This document shows positions 6,272-9,744 of a stretch of 9,744 bases of DNA, in pieces; within the stretch, counting starts at the first letter, position 1; every line of letters starts with the position of its first letter. Origin of the DNA: Rubrobacter sp. (GTDB taxonomy: Bacteria > Actinomycetota > Rubrobacteria > Rubrobacterales > Rubrobacteraceae); contig JAFAPF010000334.1 in assembly GCA_019247245.1 (NCBI GenBank), positions 1 through 9,744 on the forward strand, read 5' to 3'. The notes below the pieces were generated by a model that was not told where the DNA came from, searched no databases, and worked only from the letters and a program-made list of their open reading frames with translations. Made by a program: the position numbers and the translations under genes.

Positions 6272-7129
6272 ATGCAAACCCAGCACAAATACTCCAAGGT
6301 CTTCAGCGTCGAGCTGTTCCCACCCAAGACGGCCGCGGGAAAGGAAAACCTCGCTGTAGCTCTCCAGCCACTCGCGGCGCTGAGACCGGCGTTCTTCTCT
6401 GTGACCTTCGGCGCCGGCGGCACGACCCGCTCGGGGACCATCGAGACCGTGACCAGGACGATGACCGAAACCGGCATCGAGGTGGCACCCCATCTTTCCT
6501 GCATCGAGGGAACGCGCGAGAGCATCGGCGAGTTTCTCGACCGGTATAAGGACGCGGGCGTGCGCCGAATCGTCGCGCTGCGCGGTGACCTGCCAAGCGA
6601 TATGAAGAGCCCGGGCGTCTTCAGCTTTGCCACCGAGTTGATCAGATTTATTCGCGAGAGGACCGGAGATTACTTCCATATCGAGGTGGGTTGCTACCCG
6701 GAGTTCCACCCCGAGGCTGAATCGGCCTCTGCGGATCTAGCGCACTTTCGCGACAAGATAGAGGCGGGCGCCGATTCAGCTATGACTCAGTTTTTCTACA
6801 ACACAGATGCCTATTTCTATTTCGTGGACCAGGTGGAGCGCATGGGCGTGGATGTCCCCATCGTTCCCGGCATCATGCCGATCGGGAACTACCCCCAGAT
6901 CGCCCGCTTCGCAGCCGGATGCGGCGCTGAGATCCCGCTGTGGCTGCAAAAGCGGATGGAGGCCTACGGTGACGCCGAATCGCAACGACAGCTCGGCGTC
7001 GAGTTCGTCACCGACATGTGCCAACGGTTGCTGGACGCCGGCGCCCCGGGACTCCATTTCTACGCCTTGAACCGTGCCGTGCCGACGTCGACGATCTGGA
7101 GCAATCTCGGCTTGCCAGCCGCTGCTTGA
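6272..7129 (+). CDS. metF: 5,10-methylenetetrahydrofolate reductase
   Basis: This 285-residue flavoenzyme reduces 5,10-methylene-THF to 5-methyl-THF, the methyl donor for methionine synthesis, in the cytoplasm with FAD and NAD(P)H. It has the full TIM-barrel series of the family: FSVELFPPKT with the catalytic Glu14, FFSVTFGAGGTTRSGTIETV (41-60), HLSCIEGT (74-81), VALRGDLPSD (101-110, Asp106 near the flavin), the GCYPEFHPEA substrate loop, DSAMTQFFYN, and the VPGIMPIGNYPQIARF stretch. The end GAPGLHFYALNRA is intact. Length and motifs are normal. The start fits the family; the G-rich run GGGGGG at about 6253-6258 is a poor ribosome site. It stands alone, with a hairpin three bases after its stop. 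It complements the PLP enzyme at 1381-2643 in methionine metabolism, but about 3.6 kb of unrelated genes separate them. Confidence 0.95.
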   Translation: MQTQHKYSKVFSVELFPPKTAAGKENLAVALQPLAALRPAFFSVTFGAGGTTRSGTIETVTRTMTETGIEVAPHLSCIEGTRESIGEFLDRYKDAGVRRIVALRGDLPSDMKSPGVFSFATELIRFIRERTGDYFHIEVGCYPEFHPEAESASADLAHFRDKIEAGADSAMTQFFYNTDAYFYFVDQVERMGVDVPIVPGIMPIGNYPQIARFAAGCGAEIPLWLQKRMEAYGDAESQRQLGVEFVTDMCQRLLDAGAPGLHFYALNRAVPTSTIWSNLGLPAAA

Positions 7130-7131
7130 TC

Positions 7132-7151
7132 GGGCAAGGATATTCTTGCCC
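7132..7151 (+). terminator. Hairpin directly after metF
   Basis: GGGCAAG (7132-7138), loop GATATT, CTTGCCC (7145-7151) form a perfect 7-bp stem starting three bases after the metF stop. The T-tract of a canonical intrinsic terminator is missing (CAAATGTG follows), so it may be a T-less terminator or a 3'-end-protecting hairpin. Confidence 0.5.
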
Positions 7152-7665
7152 CAAATGTGCCTGTCGGGAAGGCACCGTGCCCCCTTCTGAGGGCTTCGGT
7201 TCTTCTCCGTTTAGCTTTCTGGCAATAGCCAGCATGCTTCTGGTCAGCTTACCTCTGACCCGCTCGGAGGCGTTTTCCCTAGGGAGGTGATCGATAGCGT
7301 AATCCGAGATTTCACGTTTGAGCACTGCATACTAGAAGGGCCCGGTGTTATCTTCTTGGGGCCTCTTCCAAAGGCCTAACCAATACGGGTTTCTCGGCAC
7401 AGTTAACACTTGGCCCATGCACTGCCGCGTGGAAGGCTCAGCCGATACGGTTCTGTACGTGATTACACTGGCTGGCAATGGACCTGGTGGTCTATTCGTT
7501 TAGTGAACTATACGGTGCGGAATATCGCGTCTGGAGGTTTAAGCTTTGCGCGAACTCCAGTCGAGCTAGAACGGCTGAGATAGCAATTTATTTTTAGCGA
7601 AGAGTCTTCTGGTAGATAGTCGCCATAAACCTCCCATACATCCCAACCTCGACCCTCAAGAACAC
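7152..7665. other. Gene-free spacer
   Basis: I see no convincing gene here. Long minus-strand frames cross it (for example 7325 down into metF, starting at a GTG without a ribosome site) but match nothing I recognise. A weak hairpin GGCCT/AGGCC occurs around 7360-7376. The spacer leads into the hairpin cluster beginning at 7666. Confidence 0.5.
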
Positions 7666-7706
7666 AAAAAGGGCGGAAGGGAAAGGGAACAACCCCCCGC
7701 CGCCCT
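7666..7706 (-). terminator. Intrinsic-terminator-like hairpin, minus strand
   Basis: On the minus strand AGGGCGG (7706-7700) pairs with CCGCCCT (7676-7670). The inner G-run and CCC runs allow further pairing, and TTTTT follows at 7670-7666. This is the classic shape of a Rho-independent terminator for leftward transcription. The nearest leftward gene is the dioxygenase, more than 500 bases away, so the transcript it ends is unclear. It could be an unrecognised minus-strand RNA. Confidence 0.45.
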
Positions 7707-7844
7707 ACGACCATAAGCGGCGGGGATAGTGGAGACCCACTGCTCATAAGCCGCGAGGATTGTGTGCCCGAGTAGGAGTGAGCATAAGCGAAGAAAGACA
7801 GCGGAAATAGGCTAGCAAGAGGTAGAGGCAACGGCAGCCTCTAC
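7670..7844 (+). ncRNA. Cluster of strong hairpins, candidate structured RNA or leader
   Basis: Within about 175 bases lie CCCCGCCGC/GCGGCGGGG (7695-7703 with 7717-7725, 9 bp), AGTGG/CCACT (7728-7732 with 7737-7741), GCTCA/TGAGC (7742-7746 with 7779-7783) and GTAGAGGC/GCCTCTAC (7822-7829 with 7837-7844, 8 bp). The first is mutually exclusive with the 7670-7676/7700-7706 stem, because both use bases 7700-7703, an arrangement typical of switching leaders. The cluster ends about 100 bases before the secreted-protein gene at 7941 and has no credible protein frame. I recognise no known riboswitch consensus. Whether it is transcribed, and on which strand, is not shown. Confidence 0.35.
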
Positions 7845-7901
7845 GGCGCACGTTCTAGTGACTACACGAGGCAACCCCATACGTTATCATAACTACAAAT
7901 A

Positions 7902-7918
7902 CGCTCCGGTGGGGAGCG
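7902..7918 (+). promoter_or_regulatory. Leader hairpin just before the ribosome site of the secreted protein
   Basis: CGCTCC (7902-7907), loop GGTGG, GGAGCG (7913-7918) form a GC-rich stem ending seven bases before the AAAGGAGG site at 7925-7932. It could affect translation or mRNA stability. A possible -10 box TATCAT lies at 7885-7890 without a clear -35. Confidence 0.35.
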
Positions 7919-7924
7919 GGAAGA

Positions 7925-7932
7925 AAAGGAGG
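7925..7932 (+). promoter_or_regulatory. Consensus ribosome binding site of the secreted protein
   Basis: AAAGGAGG is a full match to the anti-Shine-Dalgarno region and sits eight bases before ATG 7941. Together with the signal peptide it makes this small frame a confident gene. Confidence 0.85.
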
Positions 7933-7940
7933 CTGAGCGT

Positions 7941-8159
7941 ATGAGATGTATCAAGTCAATCCTTGCGGTGGTTGCTGCCGTAGCACTGTTGATGGTGAGC
8001 GCTATCCCTGCCATGGCTCAAGTGGAAGGCTACTGTGACGAAAACGGCGTCTGCACGTACTGGAACCCTGACACCGGCACCTACTCCCCCGAGTCCTGGC
8101 ATGATTGTGGATGGGTCTGGGACCCTTGGGGCCAACAGTGGGGTTGGGCGTGTTGGTAA
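7941..8159 (+). CDS. Small secreted Trp/Cys-rich protein
   Basis: The 72-residue precursor has a classical Sec signal peptide: a short start with Arg2 and Lys5, a hydrophobic core (7-22) and the cleavage motif AMA after residue 26. The mature part is only 46 residues, beginning QVEGYCDENGVC, with four Cys and eight Trp, most of the Trp in the last 20 residues (CGWVWDPWGQQWGWACW). Asp/Glu, Gly and Pro are also frequent. The even Cys number fits two disulfide bonds outside the membrane. I do not recognise a family. The composition would suit a carbohydrate- or wall-binding module or an antimicrobial-like peptide, but this is speculation. It stands alone, with a consensus ribosome site, a hairpin-rich upstream region and a terminator-like structure behind it. 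Confidence 0.8.
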   Translation: MRCIKSILAVVAAVALLMVSAIPAMAQVEGYCDENGVCTYWNPDTGTYSPESWHDCGWVWDPWGQQWGWACW

Positions 8160-8179
8160 GATCAAGCTAAGGGGAAGAA

Positions 8180-8223
8180 AAAAGGTGGTGCCCCTTCAGT
8201 ACCGTTCCACCCGGGGTCCTTTT
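8180..8223. terminator. Probable bidirectional terminator between convergent genes
   Basis: AAAAGG (8180-8185) pairs with CCTTTT (8218-8223) and CCCC (8191-8194) with GGGG (8213-8216). A T-run follows on the plus strand, and the A-run at 8178-8183 gives six T on the minus strand. It lies between the stop of the secreted-protein gene and that of the dioxygenase, where a two-way terminator is expected. The internal loops make it imperfect. Confidence 0.5.
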
Positions 8224-8252
8224 CGAAGCCTATCGAGCGTGTGAACTAACTC

Positions 8253-9242
8253 TCACCGCGAGACCCGACCCTTGACCGGTTGGATAGGCTTGAGGTTGGC
8301 TTCTATCTGCTCGCGGTGAGGCTCGAGGAACGGAGGAAGCGAGAGCTTCTCGCCGAGATGTTCCGAGTCCTCATCGGTGGTGAAGCCGGGGCCGTCGGTT
8401 GCGATCTCGAAGAGTACCCCGCCAGGCTCCCTGAAGTAGACCGAACGGAAGTAGTAGCGGTCTATGACCGGCGTTACATTAAGCCCTGCCTCCACCAACC
8501 GCTCGCGCCAGGCTACGTGCTCTTCCTCATCGGGGGTTCGGAACGCGACGTGGTGTACCCCTCCGGCGCCGGTCACGCGGTGGCGCAAAAGGTCCGGCTG
8601 CTCCACGAGTCGCACTTCGGCGCCTGGCCCGCCAGGCCCGACCTCAAAGATGGCACCTCGGTGTCCGCCTTCGGAATACTCTCCCGTCTTCCTGAAGCCC
8701 ATCACCTCCGCGAGCACATCGGCGGTAGGCCCCAGGCTCCTCAGTGCGAGGGTGACGCCTTCGAGACCCCGGATGGCCAGGCCAACGTCCACGGGACTCT
8801 TCTCCCAGGGGACGCCCGGCGACACGCCCTGTCCTTCATCATTTGCTGTGTCATCCACAAGCTCAAGTCTTTGACCTTCGGAGTCTGTGAAAGGCAGCAC
8901 AGCCTTACCTTCCCTCTCCTGAATCTCTCCGTGAGCCACACCCCACTCGTCGAGGCGCTTCTCCCACCACTCGACCGCCTCCCGTCCTGGTACCCGGAAC
9001 GCTGTCACAGAGACCATGCCCGCCGCAGGCGCATGTGGTCCAGCGGAGTCCCAGTCGAAGAAGGTCATCTCGGTGCCGGGGTGTCCAACCTCGTCTCCGT
9101 AGAAGAGGTGGTAGGCTGAGACGTCGTCTTGATTCACCGTCTTCTTCACCAGCCTCAGGCCGAGCATATCCTTATAAAAGGCGACGTTCCCCGAGGCGTC
9201 TGCGGTCACCGCGGTGACGTGGTGCAAGCCTCCCAGTTCCAT
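8253..9242 (-). CDS. mhqO: Ring-cleaving dioxygenase, MhqO-like (VOC superfamily)
   Basis: The 329-residue protein is a two-domain vicinal-oxygen-chelate enzyme like Bacillus MhqO, which opens hydroquinone-type rings using a divalent metal and O2 and protects against quinones. It starts GGLHHVTAVTADASGNVAFY (domain 1, metal His8) and has VNQDDVSAYHLFYGDEVGHPG, typical of this subgroup. The second domain contains GVHHVAFRTPDEEEH (His230/231) and ends its fold with GVLFEIATDGPGF (Glu279). These give a complete His-His-Glu metal site. The length is normal and no defect is seen. ATG 9242-9240 follows an AAAGGAG site by six bases. Just upstream on the same strand lies the decayed MhqD-type esterase, the usual partner. 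No intact regulator is nearby. The substrate is inferred from family only. Confidence 0.88.
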   Translation of the reverse strand: MELGGLHHVTAVTADASGNVAFYKDMLGLRLVKKTVNQDDVSAYHLFYGDEVGHPGTEMTFFDWDSAGPHAPAAGMVSVTAFRVPGREAVEWWEKRLDEWGVAHGEIQEREGKAVLPFTDSEGQRLELVDDTANDEGQGVSPGVPWEKSPVDVGLAIRGLEGVTLALRSLGPTADVLAEVMGFRKTGEYSEGGHRGAIFEVGPGGPGAEVRLVEQPDLLRHRVTGAGGVHHVAFRTPDEEEHVAWRERLVEAGLNVTPVIDRYYFRSVYFREPGGVLFEIATDGPGFTTDEDSEHLGEKLSLPPFLEPHREQIEANLKPIQPVKGRVSR

Positions 9243-9248
9243 TCAACT

Positions 9249-9255
9249 CTCCTTT
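9249..9255 (-). promoter_or_regulatory. Ribosome binding site of the dioxygenase gene
   Basis: CTCCTTT on the plus strand reads AAAGGAG on the minus strand, six bases before ATG 9242. It fixes the start codon. Confidence 0.8.
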
Positions 9256-9328
9256 GTTCGACTACCAAAGTCCTTGCCAGAGAATGACCGCGCATTATCG
9301 ATCAATCATATCTGATTCTTCCGGAGAG

Positions 9329-9744
9329 CTACTCTCTAGCTTCGCCGACCTCTTCTTCGGTGAGGCCGTGGCAGACGTCTCTCCAGCGCAGCTCTACCTC
9401 CGCTCCGGCTTCCCGCAGGATATCCTGCCAGACGCTTAGCTTTGTCTGGGGCGACAATACCGGTCCCGATGGCCTGCCACCATGTACACGGATGTTCCGG
9501 TGAGGTTGGGTATCACCTCTAGCTGGAAAGAGACCATTGCCCGGAAGAGCACCGCTGCACGCAAGAGCCCGGGACGCAGAAGCACCAGGATGGCCGCCAC
9601 GTTGGCTCTGTCCGAGTATCCAACCATCACCGGCTTCGCCGGATCCAACGCGTGCTCCTTTACCGCCGCTTCTATAAATGCCCCGAGCTCGTGGGGGCGA
9701 TTTACAAGGTGCTCATGGATGAGAACGCCCGCAGCGGGTCGCCC
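9329..9744 (-). pseudogene. MhqD-like carboxylesterase (alpha/beta hydrolase) pseudogene, 5' part outside window
   Basis: From the window edge one minus-strand frame gives ELGAFIEAAVKEHALDP, then PVMVGYSDRANVAAI, LVLLRPGLLRAAVLFRAMVSF and IPNLTGTSVYMVAGHRD. This is the esterase/phospholipase family paired with MhqO-type dioxygenases (family pattern GYSNGANIAA...LLRPG...AVLFRAMVP...AAGRRDPIV). A +1 shift near 9459 moves to IVAPDKAKRLAG, and another near 9422 to ILREAGAEVELRWRDVCHGLTEEEV, ending at TAG 9331-9329. The nucleophile Ser is kept, but the elbow reads G-Y-S-D-R where a Gly should stand last. The catalytic His motif (CHGLT) survives only in the third frame. The frame is open to 9744, so the true start lies beyond the window. 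The TTG at 9648 is internal. Confidence 0.82.

Noticed and set aside
7008..7325. 105-codon minus-strand frame overlapping the end of metF
   Set aside because: It starts at a GTG without a ribosome site and covers about 120 bases of metF. The first 40 residues (LKREISDYAIDHLPREN and onward) look protein-like, but the rest is low-quality Arg/Ser-rich sequence antisense to metF. It could hide a gene relic, which I cannot support.
7508..7831. 107-codon minus-strand frame through the hairpin cluster
   Set aside because: Composition rich in Pro, Ser and Arg, no ribosome site, no motif. The frame follows from GC-rich hairpins and repeats rather than coding selection.
8280..9119. 279-codon plus-strand frame opposite the dioxygenase gene
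   Set aside because: Complete antisense shadow of a confident gene with metal ligands; long antisense frames are usual in GC-rich genes.
1..9744. Defence system, CRISPR array, tRNA or mobile element
   Set aside because: No regularly spaced direct repeats with spacers, no cloverleaf, no transposase, integrase, nuclease or helicase motifs on either strand.

Overview
The window looks like chromosomal DNA from a high-GC Gram-positive actinobacterium. A Rubrobacter-like lineage is my best guess, from the style of the thioredoxin-domain, SGNH and ring-cleaving dioxygenase proteins, but no rRNA or other marker gene is present to prove it. Coding regions are GC-rich and the spacers clearly less so. 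Some genes have textbook Shine-Dalgarno sites, while at least one has a perfect -10 box so close to its ATG that the mRNA should be leaderless.

Layout, left to right. 1-290: remnants of two back-to-back genes, the C-terminal end of a short-chain dehydrogenase (minus) and the C-terminal tail of a probable MarR-type regulator (plus), both cut off at the same point near base 121. 291-981: mostly gene-free, holding a 9-bp inverted repeat and an unlisted 23-residue membrane micropeptide gene on the minus strand with a near-consensus promoter and ribosome site. 982-1275: a one-pass membrane protein with a glutamine-rich tail. 1381-2643: an intact PLP-dependent Cys/Met-metabolism enzyme. 2705-3298: an SGNH/GDSL-like hydrolase with a frameshifted C-terminus. 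3336-5387 (minus): an intact YyaL/DUF255 thioredoxin-domain protein. 5583-5975 (minus): a glyoxalase/VOC pseudogene with two stops and two frameshifts. 6272-7129: intact methylenetetrahydrofolate reductase (metF). 7130-7940: a long spacer with a cluster of strong hairpins. 7941-8159: a small secreted protein rich in Trp and Cys. 8253-9242 (minus): an intact MhqO-type ring-cleaving dioxygenase. 9329-9744 (minus): an MhqD-type carboxylesterase pseudogene running off the window edge.

Two functional themes emerge. The PLP enzyme (homocysteine/cysteine side) and metF (methyl-donor side) both feed methionine metabolism, although they are not in one operon. The SDR, MarR remnant, VOC protein, MhqO and MhqD are all of kinds used against quinones, aldehydes and other electrophiles, and of these only mhqO is still intact. 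The window therefore looks like a decaying accessory segment around a few maintained housekeeping genes. An alternative for the single-frameshift cases is sequencing error. The least explained parts are the hairpin cluster at 7666-7844 upstream of the Trp/Cys-rich secreted protein, the 23-residue membrane peptide and the leaderless Gln-rich membrane protein. I see no rRNA, tRNA, CRISPR array, transposase or integrase.
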